DNA from: Clostridia bacterium | Lineage (GTDB): Bacteria; Bacillota; Clostridia; Christensenellales; UBA1242 | NCBI GenBank assembly: GCA_017478185.1 | Contig: JAFVEA010000003.1 | Coordinates: 1 to 64,000 of the forward strand | Direction: 5' to 3' | Length of the DNA stretch: 64,000 bases | Part shown: one piece after another, positions 1 to 8,302 of the stretch | How the letters are laid out: each line of letters begins with the position of its first letter | How positions within the stretch are numbered: the first letter of the stretch is position 1 | Translations under genes and position numbers: made by a program | Notes under the pieces: generated by a model | Told to the model about the DNA's origin: nothing | What the model saw: only the letters and a program-made list of their open reading frames with translations | The model's database searches: none

Positions 1-3000
1 ACAACTTTTAAGTTTATTCCCTTAAACTCAGAATATAAATAAGCTTGTTTGCTGGCTGTATCGATGCCCAAAACTAGAGGAATGTTTAAGCTTAAGTTGT
101 TTAATTTTAAGTTTATGTTTCCAGAAATTTCAAAGCTAAAAGCATTTCCTAATTTGTTTGTGTTTAATGTGTTTAAAACGCTTTTATAAAGTTTTATTAA
201 ATCTGCTGTGTTTATATAGCTTTCTGGAGCGGTTATGTTTTCAAACTCAATAGCATTTAAGCTTATTTGTGTTATGTTATAGATATTTCCAAAATAACTT
301 ATGCTTTTTAGGCTGTTATTTTCAAACATAGCCTGTATGTTATGTTCATCATAACCAGCTACTAAATTTAATGAGTTTTTGTTTTCAATCAAAGCTAAAT
401 CAAAGTTAATATCTTTGTTTAAATAAGATAAAATCTGCTTAATATCAAAGGCAGGAAGGGTAACACTATCTAACTCTTCATTAAGTTTTTGTGTTGGAGC
501 AGTTAAATAACCACGATAGCTGTTTATTAAATCTAAGATATATTGTTTATCAAACTCAAAATATTCACTTGCAATATCTAAAATGCCTTGGATATCTTCT
601 AAACTTGATTTTAAAGAGTAGGCACTACCATTTTTTGAGATGGTTATATAAATATCTTCTCCAATTAAAACAAGGTTAATATTGATACCCTCATAAGTGG
701 TATTAATTTTAACTTTTGCTTCATTTTGAATGTCTAGCAAAACATCAGCGCTATAAACATCATCGTTATAAACAGCTGAAACATTAAATGCAAATTGTTT
801 GTTTAAAACATAGTTATAAACGCTGTTATAAACATTTTTAAGTGTTTCATAACTTACGCTATTTTCTGGAGAGGTTATGTTGGTTTCAAAGCTAATATCA
901 CTTAAAGCTATATTATAATCGTTATAGTCTAAAGAAATTCCAGCTACTGAACTGTTGCTATATGCAACATTCAAATTGCTGTTATTTAAAGCTAGCATAA
1001 CTCCATTTTCATCTAAGCTAAAGATGAAGTTATCAATGTTTTCATAAATTAAGTTGGCTATGCCAAACACCAAGTTTAGTGTTTTCTCATCCAAAACATT
1101 TTCAAGAGGTTTTAGCTCAGCAAAAGTTTTGTCTGTTGTTAAAATGCTAGTTAAATCACCAAAGCTTAACTTATCTTGCATTTCTTCAAAGCTTGAAGGG
1201 AGGCTGTTTTCAGTTAAAATATTCTGCAACTCATCTAAAGTTATGTTTAGAGATACGTCTTTGTATGTTAAATACAAAACTTTGTTTTTATACACAAGCT
1301 TTAGAGGCTTATTCAAAACATTTGTTTGAAGCATAAACTGGCTAGAGTATAAATCATCAGCATTTAATTTTGCTTGAATTTCTGCTTCTATTGAAATGTC
1401 TTCATAATCAAAGGTTAGAGCTAATGATATTTCTTTTTGCGTGTAGAGCTTTTCTAAAAATTCAAGGCTTGGCAAAATGTTTAACAAATCATCATAATTT
1501 GTTGGCGCTAAAATAGTTAAATCTTTGTCTATTTCTATTTTGGCATCTAGTTTTAAGTTGTTATAATTTACCAAAATATTGTTTGTTAACTCATCTTCAA
1601 AGACAATTGAAACAAAGTTGTTTTCAGATAAATTTAATGTTAAACCTTTTGAGTTTAAAGATAATTTATCAATATATGCAAAAACCGCATCCATATTAAC
1701 ATTTGGCATAGCTTGAACAACTTGTGAAGAAATTATGTTTAACAAACTTTCAACAAGCTGGTTTAACTCGGCGTTGTTTTTAACAAAATCACTTAAGTTG
1801 TTTGTGATGCTTTGGATATCACTAAGGCTGGTTCTTATTTTGATATCTTTATATTTCAAATAAATTGTGCTGTCTATATATGTTAACAAAAGTTCATTAT
1901 CTAAAAACTTTGTTGAAAGTTCTATTTTTAAGTCATCTGCAAAATCCACTTTTGCATCTATTTTATAACTTGTTCCAAAAATGTTGGCATCCAAATTTAA
2001 AATCGCTTTTTTTGTGTTTAAAAGTTCTTGGATAAAGTCAGCCTTTTCTGTAACCACAGAAGAGTTTGCATATTCATCTTGGTTTATTTCTAAAAACTCA
2101 AAATCATCCTCGGTTGTTTTTAATAACATAATAGGGGATGAGCTGTTTAAGCCGAATAGAGATATTGTTTCAATAGAATTGTTTTGTGATATTATTTCAA
2201 CACTAAATTCAGCTAAGTTTATTTTAAAAATATCATAATTTAATATTTCTGAGCCGTCTTCTGCAGTTTTTTCTTCTTGTGTTCTTTTTATGATATTAGT
2301 AATTTCTGATAAATCAAAGCTGTTTACTTTTTCAAGAATCTGCTCAAAAGCTAGGTTTGCGCCAGCAATAGAACTTACTTCAGTTGGGATTTCAATATTT
2401 TTTGAAGCGTATTTTGAAATTAAATCTTTAATTTCTTTTGTGCTTGCCTTAACTTTTATGCCAAGAGCGTCTAAAAACAAGGTGTTATCTTCAAAAACGA
2501 TGGTTACGTTGCTGTTTGAAAGGTTTAAATTTAATTGAGCTTTTAGTGGAGATAGCGTTATACCAGCACGAGAAGTTAGTTTTATGTCACTTGAATTTAG
2601 TTCAGCATCAAAAAACATTCCATTTTCTTTTATGCTGTTTAGTGCCAAGCTTAAAAGCTTTATGGCATCGCTCATATTTGTGTATGATTTTTGCTCTTCA
2701 TTCACTTCAATCTTTATTTCTTGAGGAGATAAATTTGTTGTTGCGTTAAACGAAAGGTTAAAGCGATTTGTTAAGTTTTCATCATGCATTAAATATATTT
2801 TTGTTGGTTCATAGTCAAGGTTTGCTTGAATAACGGCAGTTCCAAGTTCTGGAATGAGTTTATAGATTGGGAAATAAACTTCATAATAGTTGTCAAACTT
2901 TTTTTCTGTTGCTTCAGTTGCAAGGCCTTGAATTTTGTCCATTGATATTTGTGACACATCAAATGGAAGCTCTATTTCAGATAGGGCAGGCTCTATTAAA

Positions 3001-3404
3001 GCAAAAGAAGATTTTAAATCATCTAGCAAGTTTGTTGTTTCAAATCTTAGCTTTTGCTCATTAAACAAAACATAAGCATAATTATCTTTATATGTTATGT
3101 GAACTTTTGAAGGCGTGTTGTTTATGTTTAAATTTAAGTCAACATCAATTGAAATATTGCCAGTTTCTTCATCAAGGTCCATAACAAAATTTCCACTTGC
3201 ACTAATTTTTGTGTTATCTTTTTCAAAGTTTAAATCAAAGTCAACCTTTGCATCTCTTGCGTTCATTATGGATGAAACAACTTTTCCTGTTGCGCTTGTT
3301 TCCAAAATGTTATTCATAGGAGAAAATGTTAAAATTGTAAAACTAGCACCAGCAATAAGTGCTATTATAAACATTGTTAAATATTGCCACCAAACTTTAA
3401 CCAT
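1..3404 (-). CDS. membrane-anchored repeat protein, C-terminus off the window (partial)
   Basis: I do not recognise the family. The frame is open from an ATG at 3404 to the left edge, giving 1,134 complete codons and no stop. Residues 7-29 are a hydrophobic segment after a short basic N-terminus, so the rest is probably outside the membrane. At least six related segments begin near residues 52, 263, 466, 657, 868 and 1088 (spacing 190-220). Each has alternating polar/hydrophobic beta-like strands, then a pattern like 'YLxYKDxxxxxxLxEI' and a helical linker. The look is of a repeated beta-sandwich or LolA/LppX-like lipid-binding fold, but that is only an impression of shape. A GGAG Shine-Dalgarno lies at 3411-3416. 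The start is two bases after the stop of the upstream gene, so the two are almost certainly co-transcribed and may act together in the envelope. Confidence 0.8.
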   Translation of the reverse strand, partial: MVKVWWQYLTMFIIALIAGASFTILTFSPMNNILETSATGKVVSSIMNARDAKVDFDLNFEKDNTKISASGNFVMDLDEETGNISIDVDLNLNINNTPSKVHITYKDNYAYVLFNEQKLRFETTNLLDDLKSSFALIEPALSEIELPFDVSQISMDKIQGLATEATEKKFDNYYEVYFPIYKLIPELGTAVIQANLDYEPTKIYLMHDENLTNRFNLSFNATTNLSPQEIKIEVNEEQKSYTNMSDAIKLLSLALNSIKENGMFFDAELNSSDIKLTSRAGITLSPLKAQLNLNLSNSNVTIVFEDNTLFLDALGIKVKASTKEIKDLISKYASKNIEIPTEVSSIAGANLAFEQILEKVNSFDLSEITNIIKRTQEEKTAEDGSEILNYDIFKINLAEFSVEIISQNNSIETISLFGLNSSSPIMLLKTTEDDFEFLEINQDEYANSSVVTEKADFIQELLNTKKAILNLDANIFGTSYKIDAKVDFADDLKIELSTKFLDNELLLTYIDSTIYLKYKDIKIRTSLSDIQSITNNLSDFVKNNAELNQLVESLLNIISSQVVQAMPNVNMDAVFAYIDKLSLNSKGLTLNLSENNFVSIVFEDELTNNILVNYNNLKLDAKIEIDKDLTILAPTNYDDLLNILPSLEFLEKLYTQKEISLALTFDYEDISIEAEIQAKLNADDLYSSQFMLQTNVLNKPLKLVYKNKVLYLTYKDVSLNITLDELQNILTENSLPSSFEEMQDKLSFGDLTSILTTDKTFAELKPLENVLDEKTLNLVFGIANLIYENIDNFIFSLDENGVMLALNNSNLNVAYSNSSVAGISLDYNDYNIALSDISFETNITSPENSVSYETLKNVYNSVYNYVLNKQFAFNVSAVYNDDVYSADVLLDIQNEAKVKINTTYEGININLVLIGEDIYITISKNGSAYSLKSSLEDIQGILDIASEYFEFDKQYILDLINSYRGYLTAPTQKLNEELDSVTLPAFDIKQILSYLNKDINFDLALIENKNSLNLVAGYDEHNIQAMFENNSLKSISYFGNIYNITQISLNAIEFENITAPESYINTADLIKLYKSVLNTLNTNKLGNAFSFEISGNINLKLNNLSLNIPLVLGIDTASKQAYLYSEFKGINLKV

Positions 3405-3406
3405 AT

Positions 3407-5068
3407 TTAATCTCCTTTTATGTATGTGTAAATTTGATTTAATTTTGAAGGGCAGGTTACAGGAATCATACCATACCTAACGTTATAGGTTTCATCAATA
3501 GAAATTGTGCGCAAGTTATAGTCTTTGTCAATTGAAAATGTTATGTTGCAATATTCAAAATCAGTGACAGTAACTCCACTCATAGCCGAAATTTGTTTCA
3601 CATAATAAGTGTAGGCCATAAGAGAAAACTCATCTTTTGCGCTTGAATTATATTTTGTTTTAAGTTTTATTGTTGCTGTGTAAATGTCTTCACCATTTTC
3701 ATTTGTTGTGCGTGAAAAAGCTGAGCTTTCGGCAACTGTTTGTGAGCAAACAACATAAGGGCAAATCCAAGCGGGAACAACTCCCCATTCATCTCGATAT
3801 TCTTTAACTGTTAAGTTTTTAGGGCTTCCCCAATCAGTTCCAAACTCAGAGCCTTCTTCAGTGCTGTTTAAATCAGTTGGCTTGCCACTATATTGAGAAA
3901 CGCTTTCACTATCTCCATTTTTTTCATAAACAGTTTTTGTTGCAAGTGAAACAAGGCTTGAAATACTTGCCGCAATTTTTGTTCGTTTTGTTGGAGTTAT
4001 TGTTGTTAAGTTTGCAACCGTTTGGTTAACTCCCATAACTTGAAGAGCCCCACTTTCATTAACAACAAAAGATTTGTTTAAAGAATTTTGTTCGGCATAC
4101 ATAAAAACTATGGCTGAATTATAACTTGTTGGAGCTTTTGACTGGTCTATTTTTGATATGGCATCACTGTCTTGAGCCAAAGCCTTTGACACTTGCTCTT
4201 CCGAAAAATCAAAGCTCACAGCATTTGCAAAGTTGCTGTTATAAAAATCGCCAATAAGTGTTCCAACAAAAACCCCAGAACATGCCATTAAAATCATTGT
4301 TGTGAAATATATTTTTTTTGAAAGAACTTTAACCTTTCCTTTTTTTGTTACAAATTGACGTTTTCTCTTTTTTGCTTCCTTTGGCGTTTCTTCATCGTTT
4401 TTTGCTAATATTATTTGAAAGTTGTCACCATAAGTGTTGGGTGTTTTTGTGCTGTAATCTCTAAAAACATCAACAACTTTTAAGCCATTTTTTTTGGCTA
4501 TATTTAAAATTTTTTCAACGTCAAAAATTTTATATTTGTTTTTAAACTTAAATTGTTTGTCTTGAATTTTATATGTGTTTATAATCTTTATTTTTTCTTT
4601 CTTCTTTTTTATGATGCTGTTTTCAAGATTTTCTTCATTTTCTTCAATTTTTTGTGGCTTTGCTGTTTTTAATAATTGGAGTATTATTATGCCATTTTCA
4701 GCCAAACATTTGTTCATTTTGTTTAATGCTATATCAATGCCCAAATAATTTTTATATTTGTTGCAAGCGGAATAGAGCGAAGTTATTATTTCATATTTTT
4801 CTTTTGACTTAAATTTTAGGATTGATTTTTTATAAATAGGCAAATTTGTTTTTTCTTTTGCTTGAAGAGCTTGTTTCTTTTTTGGAGTTATTCCGCAAAC
4901 ATCAAATCCCTCTTTTTCAAGAAGAGATAATAAAGTCCCATCACTGCAGTTAACATCCAAAAGCTTTTTTCTATTTTCTGCGTGCTTTTTTATGAAGTCA
5001 ACACTGGCACTATAATTATAATTTTTGTATATTTCATTTGCTACATCTTTTTTGGTTAAAGTAGTCAA
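3407..5068 (-). CDS. methyltransferase-like domain fused to a transmembrane segment and exported domain
   Basis: 553 residues from a TTG start at 5068, supported by GGAG at 5077-5080 eight bases upstream. Residues ~15-225 resemble a class I SAM-dependent methyltransferase: a motif I-like 'LLDVNCSDGTLLSLL' at 37-51, a 'YEIITSLYSA' strand near 92, 'CLAENGIIILQLL' near 121, and a closing 'FQIILAK' near 217. The motif I glycines are partly replaced (DVNCSDG instead of DxGCGxG), so activity is uncertain. A lysine-rich stretch (229-252) precedes one membrane segment at about 253-274. Residues 275-553 form a Ser/Thr-rich, probably extracytoplasmic domain that I cannot assign. With positive charge before the segment, the methyltransferase-like part should face the cytoplasm. 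It is the first gene of a unit with the large repeat protein downstream. A degenerate, non-catalytic sensor or scaffold role is as plausible as catalysis. Confidence 0.8.
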   Translation of the reverse strand: MTTLTKKDVANEIYKNYNYSASVDFIKKHAENRKKLLDVNCSDGTLLSLLEKEGFDVCGITPKKKQALQAKEKTNLPIYKKSILKFKSKEKYEIITSLYSACNKYKNYLGIDIALNKMNKCLAENGIIILQLLKTAKPQKIEENEENLENSIIKKKKEKIKIINTYKIQDKQFKFKNKYKIFDVEKILNIAKKNGLKVVDVFRDYSTKTPNTYGDNFQIILAKNDEETPKEAKKRKRQFVTKKGKVKVLSKKIYFTTMILMACSGVFVGTLIGDFYNSNFANAVSFDFSEEQVSKALAQDSDAISKIDQSKAPTSYNSAIVFMYAEQNSLNKSFVVNESGALQVMGVNQTVANLTTITPTKRTKIAASISSLVSLATKTVYEKNGDSESVSQYSGKPTDLNSTEEGSEFGTDWGSPKNLTVKEYRDEWGVVPAWICPYVVCSQTVAESSAFSRTTNENGEDIYTATIKLKTKYNSSAKDEFSLMAYTYYVKQISAMSGVTVTDFEYCNITFSIDKDYNLRTISIDETYNVRYGMIPVTCPSKLNQIYTYIKGD

Positions 5069-5191
5069 AATTTTTTCTCCTAAATATATATAATATATTT
5101 AAAATGATAACACAATAAAACAAAAAGTGCAACAAAAATTTTAAAATTAGACCAATTTTTTAAATAAGCACACTGGTTTTTGTAAGAAATA

Positions 5192-5220
5192 TTGACAATA
5201 TTTTGTGTTTGTGATATATT
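5192..5220 (+). promoter_or_regulatory. strong sigma-A promoter for the 5269 gene
   Basis: TTGACA at 5192-5197 (perfect -35), a 17-base spacer, and TATATT at 5215-5220 (5 of 6), with TG at 5212-5213 forming an extended -10. Transcription should begin near 5227, giving a leader of about 40 bases before the AAGGAG Shine-Dalgarno of the next gene. Confidence 0.8.
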
Positions 5221-5268
5221 TTTTATGAGATCAAATTTCTATTTTGCTTTATTTTTAAGGAGTGAGAT

Positions 5269-5598
5269 ATGGCAGAAGAAAAAAGACATAATGATTATGA
5301 TATAACATCTTATTTTAGGCAATGCTTTGGAGAAATTGAAATAGCTGTGAAAGCCTATAAACTTCATAGCCCACACACAGAACAAAATATGGTTGGAAGA
5401 ATGGAGTGTCATGCCATTGAAATTAGGGGGGTTATGGTGGTTTTGAATACATCGGTTGAAGTTAGAAGAGCTTTAAAAACAGTGGAAAAGACCAAAATTA
5501 TGTATGAGCTAAGCGAAGCAATTAATAAAAAAATATATTCTTGTGAGTTTGTTGATATAGTTAATTTAGCAGAGATAAAACCAGGAATGAGAAGATAA
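5269..5598 (+). CDS. small conserved-looking protein of unknown function
   Basis: 109 residues, not recognised. The start is well fixed: AAGGAG lies just upstream and a near-consensus sigma-A promoter (5192-5220) precedes it. There is no signal peptide or membrane segment, so it is probably cytoplasmic. The N-terminus is polar, with 'YDITSYFRQCFGE' near 10-22. The middle has 'ECHAIEIRGVMVVLNT' at 46-61, which looks like two beta strands. The C-terminal half is probably alpha-helical (about 63-88), followed by 'CEFVDIVNLAEIKPG'. It contains three cysteines but no paired metal-binding pattern. It is divergent from the minus-strand envelope genes and stands alone, so context gives no function. 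The promoter strength suggests constitutive, fairly high expression. Confidence 0.75.
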   Translation: MAEEKRHNDYDITSYFRQCFGEIEIAVKAYKLHSPHTEQNMVGRMECHAIEIRGVMVVLNTSVEVRRALKTVEKTKIMYELSEAINKKIYSCEFVDIVNLAEIKPGMRR

Positions 5599-5994
5599 TT
5601 ATAAAATGTTTTTTGTTATTCTAATTTCTTTATTTGGTGATGCTGTGAAAAGTATGATTTTTAAATAGAAGCTTTTTGAGATTTTAACTCATTGCAAGCA
5701 ATGCGTTAAAATGACATGGTGGTTTAAAAACTTTTTATGCCTCAGAATAACACTTTGCCTGTTTTTGAGAGGGCTTTGGTTTATTTTTTGTTTGGTGCTT
5801 TAAAAAGGTAGTTCAAAGCAGGTGATAGAGAGCCAAGCTTTTGGCTAACGCCTCAAGGCATTGCAAGCGAAGTGTGGCAATCTCTATTTTATTTGTTTCA
5901 TATAATTTATAACACCACTCTCTATTTTTTAAAATACAAATATGTGTGTTACTTTTCTTATGGCAATTTAAAAACAAAAATTAAGCTTAAAGTT
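5599..5994. other. non-coding spacer with palindromes, possible dispersed intergenic repeat
   Basis: I see no gene here. It holds a near-perfect 14-base inverted repeat (5682-5695 with 5698-5711, one mismatch). Further right are a 6-base palindrome (AGCCAA/TTGGCT) near 5831-5846 and short GCCT/AGGC arms just after it. Between 5855 and 5885 'CATTGCAAGCGAAGTG' is followed by a GGCAATCTC end, and 5690-5705 shares 'ATTGCAAGC'. Short palindromic elements of this look recur in intergenic regions of gut Firmicutes. One copy in one window cannot prove a repeat family. Confidence 0.4.
5682..5711. repeat. 14-base imperfect inverted repeat
   Basis: TTTTAACTCATTGC (5682-5695) pairs with GCAATGCGTTAAAA (5698-5711), with one mismatch and a two-base centre. 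No T-run follows on the plus strand, so it is a poor intrinsic terminator for the 5269 gene. It looks more like a palindromic intergenic element. Confidence 0.55.
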
Positions 5995-6024
5995 AAAAAA
6001 GTTGATTTTTCAATCAACTTTTTT
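5995..6024 (-). terminator. intrinsic terminator after dapA
   Basis: A perfect 13-base stem (5995-6007 with 6012-6024), four-base loop, with A/T runs at both outer ends. It lies 15 bases past the dapA stop and should end the dpaA-dpaB-dapA transcript. Its symmetry means it could act from both sides. Confidence 0.8.
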
Positions 6025-6039
6025 GTTATAGAATAAAGT

Positions 6040-6912
6040 CTATTTTAAATTTTTTAATATATTTTTAAGTTTTATATAGTTTTTTCTTTGAATGTTTACA
6101 AGTGGAAGTCTAACTTTTCCAACATTTTTGTTCATTATGTTTAACGCTGTTTTAACTGGAATTGGGTTAACCTCACAAAACAAAGTGCTAAACAAATTTA
6201 AAAATTTATAGTGAATCTTTTTGGAAGACAAAATATCTCCATCAAAAAAACTTTCACACAAACAAGACATTTCTTTTGGGAACAAATTGCTGGCAACACT
6301 AAAAACCCCACAAGCTCCTAAAGATAGCATTGGCAGAGCTAATGAATCATCACCAGAATAAACGGCAAAATCTTTTGGGCAAATTTTTATAATTTCACTC
6401 ACTTGATTTAAGTTTCCACTGGCTTCTTTTATGCCCACAATGTTATAAATTTTGCTTAATTTAAAAACAGTTTCAGGCAAAATATTTAGTCCTGTTCTTG
6501 ATGGAACATTATAAAGTATTATGGGAATATTAACACTTTTAGCTATTTTTGAAAAATGCTCATAAAGTCCAGCTTGAGTTGTTTTGTTATAATATGGCGA
6601 AATCTCCAATAAAGCGTTAACACCCAATCTTTCATAAAGCCGAGCTGTTTGTATGGCTGTTTTTGTGTTGTTGCTTCCAGCTCCAGCAATCACTGGAACT
6701 TTGCCATTCACAACTTTTAACGTAAATTTTATGATATCAATTTTTTCGTTTTCACTAAGGGTGGTGGCTTCTCCTGTTGTTCCTAAAATCAAAATTGCTT
6801 TGGCATTCCCCGAAATTTGTTCATTTAAAAGATTTTTAAGTGCTTTAAAATTTATCTTGTTATTTTTTGAAAAAGGTGTTACGAGTGCGGGGCAGTTTCC
6901 TTGAAATATCAT
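6040..6912 (-). CDS. dapA: 4-hydroxy-tetrahydrodipicolinate synthase
   Basis: 290 residues, the usual length. DapA condenses pyruvate with aspartate semialdehyde to 4-hydroxy-tetrahydrodipicolinate, the branch point to lysine/diaminopimelate and, in spore formers, to dipicolinate. The TIM-barrel landmarks are all present: 'GTTGEAT' at 44-50 with the catalytic Thr45, 'SPYYNK' with Tyr108, 'YNVPSRTG' at 134-141 with Tyr134 and the substrate-binding Arg139, and 'KEASG' at 162-166 with Lys162 as the Schiff-base lysine. Thr45, Tyr108, Tyr134, Arg139 and Lys162 match Thr44, Tyr107, Tyr133, Arg138 and Lys161 of E. coli. It starts 12 bases after dpaB, so it is translated from the same transcript, and a strong terminator follows it. 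This placement suggests that this copy, at least, feeds spore dipicolinate synthesis. Confidence 0.97.
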   Translation of the reverse strand: MIFQGNCPALVTPFSKNNKINFKALKNLLNEQISGNAKAILILGTTGEATTLSENEKIDIIKFTLKVVNGKVPVIAGAGSNNTKTAIQTARLYERLGVNALLEISPYYNKTTQAGLYEHFSKIAKSVNIPIILYNVPSRTGLNILPETVFKLSKIYNIVGIKEASGNLNQVSEIIKICPKDFAVYSGDDSLALPMLSLGACGVFSVASNLFPKEMSCLCESFFDGDILSSKKIHYKFLNLFSTLFCEVNPIPVKTALNIMNKNVGKVRLPLVNIQRKNYIKLKNILKNLK

Positions 6913-6924
6913 TTGTGTTTCTCC

Positions 6925-7488
6925 TTATTTTATGATTGGTTGTGTTTGAACTCCTAAAAAAGCATCTTCTATTGTTTGCTTTGTTAAATCAAAATCTGAT
7001 TTAAGTGATTTGGGTTTGTTTTTTATATCATCTTGATAAAATGGAATAAAATAATAATTTTTGCTATTTAAAAGAGATGATATATTTTTTAAACTTATTC
7101 CTAAACCATCGTTTGTTGAAATTCCAACAACAACGGGTTTGTTGTTTCTTAAAACAGACTTTGCGGTCATTAAAACTGCATTATCTGTTATTCCATAGCT
7201 AAGTTTTGCCAAAGTGTTTCCTGTGCAAGGAGCAATAACCAAAAGGTCGATTAAATTTTTTGGCCCCATTGGTTCGGCTTCTTGCAAAGTTTTTATTGTT
7301 TTGTTTTTGCAAATTTTTTCAACATTTATCAAAAAATCTTTAGCTTTTCCAAAGCGTGTGTTATTTTTTAGAACGCTTTCACTAAAAATTGGAATAATGT
7401 TGTAATCTTTTTTTAAATCTTTTAAAACTTCCAAAATTTTGTTGTGCGTGCAAAAAGAACCAGTTATTGCAAATCCTATGTTTTTCAT
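6925..7488 (-). CDS. dpaB: dipicolinate synthase subunit B (SpoVFB type)
   Basis: 187 residues, a flavoprotein-fold protein of the DpaB/SpoVFB family. With DpaA it makes dipicolinic acid, stored as the calcium salt in the spore core; in B. subtilis this occurs in the mother cell. Visible features are an N-terminal nucleotide-type start 'IGFAITGSFC' at 4-13, 'EAEPMGPK' at 70-77 (highly characteristic of DpaB), 'IAPCTGNTLAKL' at 85-96 and 'TDNAV' at 101-105, which belong to the Rossmann-like flavoprotein fold. The start codon overlaps the dpaA stop by four bases (ATGA), indicating translational coupling of the two subunits. The gene is intact and close to normal length (~190-200 residues). Confidence 0.95.
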   Translation of the reverse strand: MKNIGFAITGSFCTHNKILEVLKDLKKDYNIIPIFSESVLKNNTRFGKAKDFLINVEKICKNKTIKTLQEAEPMGPKNLIDLLVIAPCTGNTLAKLSYGITDNAVLMTAKSVLRNNKPVVVGISTNDGLGISLKNISSLLNSKNYYFIPFYQDDIKNKPKSLKSDFDLTKQTIEDAFLGVQTQPIIK

Positions 7489-8237
7489 TTTATTTCTCCT
7501 AAAATTTGTTCTAATAATAATTTTGATGCGCTAACGCTTGAATATTTTTTGGGAAGTGCTGGCGCAAAATAATAATTAAAGTGTTTTGCTTTAGTTTCAT
7601 CCAAACATTTTGTTGAAGCAGTTTCAATAAATAAGCAATTTTTTGGAATTTGTTTTGTTTTTTGTTCATCAAAATATTTTTCAGGGCGAGTGTTTATGAT
7701 GCAATCAAAATTTTTTATATCTTTTAAAAAATCATATTCAAAATAATTGTTATTGCTTAGAAGATAGCTTTGTGAAAATGAATTTTTATTAAAAGTTGCA
7801 ATGCTAAATTTTGCTCCAAGCTTTGATAGAATAAGGCAAAGCGATTTTGTTATTCTGCCATATCCTAAAACCAAAATATTAAGCTCAAAAAGTGATTTGT
7901 TTGTGTTTGATATTATTATAGACAAAACCCCTTCAGCGGTTAGATTTGCGTTTTTTATAGCAAAAGTTTCATCGCTTAAAAAGTTTTTGTGTTTTATGTT
8001 TTTTTCTGTTAAAACAGAATGAAAACAGTTATCCACTTTTCCACAAAAAAGCGTTATGTTGTTTGGCAAAGTTTTAAGCTCTTCTTCACTCCATTTTTTG
8101 TTTGGCGGATAAACAAAAAAATCATTGTTTTCAGCAAGTTTTAGATTGTTTTTGTTTATTTCAAAAGTTTTAAATTTTTTTAAATAATTTTTTAAGTTTT
8201 TTGTTCGTTCATCAGAAAAATCTAAAAATATTTTCAT
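7485..8237 (-). CDS. dpaA: dipicolinate synthase subunit A (SpoVFA type)
   Basis: 250 residues from the ATG at 8237. The frame extends upstream to 8333, but that extension would overlap the divergent gene at 8303 and lacks a ribosome site. ATG 8237 has GGAG at 8247-8250, nine bases away. DpaA is the dehydrogenase-like subunit: a substrate-binding N-domain, then a Rossmann NAD(P)-binding domain with 'VLGYGRIT' at 123-130. Just before it, 'LTAEGVLSIII' matches the DpaA linker helix, and the C-terminal 'ALPKKYSSVSASKLL' is typical of the family. It is shorter than B. subtilis SpoVFA (about 297 residues), mainly in the N-terminal half, which fits a streamlined sequence rather than a broken gene. 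It is first in the dpaA-dpaB-dapA operon, and a possible sporulation promoter lies just upstream. Confidence 0.92.
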   Translation of the reverse strand: MKIFLDFSDERTKNLKNYLKKFKTFEINKNNLKLAENNDFFVYPPNKKWSEEELKTLPNNITLFCGKVDNCFHSVLTEKNIKHKNFLSDETFAIKNANLTAEGVLSIIISNTNKSLFELNILVLGYGRITKSLCLILSKLGAKFSIATFNKNSFSQSYLLSNNNYFEYDFLKDIKNFDCIINTRPEKYFDEQKTKQIPKNCLFIETASTKCLDETKAKHFNYYFAPALPKKYSSVSASKLLLEQILGEIK

Positions 8238-8255
8238 AAAAATTGTCTCCATATT

Positions 8256-8284
8256 CAGTGTATGTTGCATATAAAATAATTGTG
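8256..8284 (-). promoter_or_regulatory. possible mother-cell (sigma-K/E-like) promoter for dpaA
   Basis: On the minus strand, CACA (8284-8281) is followed after 16 bases by CATACACTG (8264-8256). The B. subtilis sigma-K consensus as I recall it is mACm, 16-17 bases, CATAnnnTA; one base differs in the -10 element. CATACACT also fits the sigma-E -10 pattern. Transcription would begin only about 13 bases before the ATG, so the leader would barely contain the ribosome site. spoVFA is sigma-K-dependent in B. subtilis, which makes the match meaningful but not proven. Confidence 0.4.
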
Positions 8285-8302
8285 AGAAAAGGAGTTTAAA
8301 AA

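Noticed and set aside
6653-6904. Antisense open frames within dapA, proS, lysC and asd
   Set aside because: They are shadows of well-identified enzymes with all catalytic residues in the other strand's frame.
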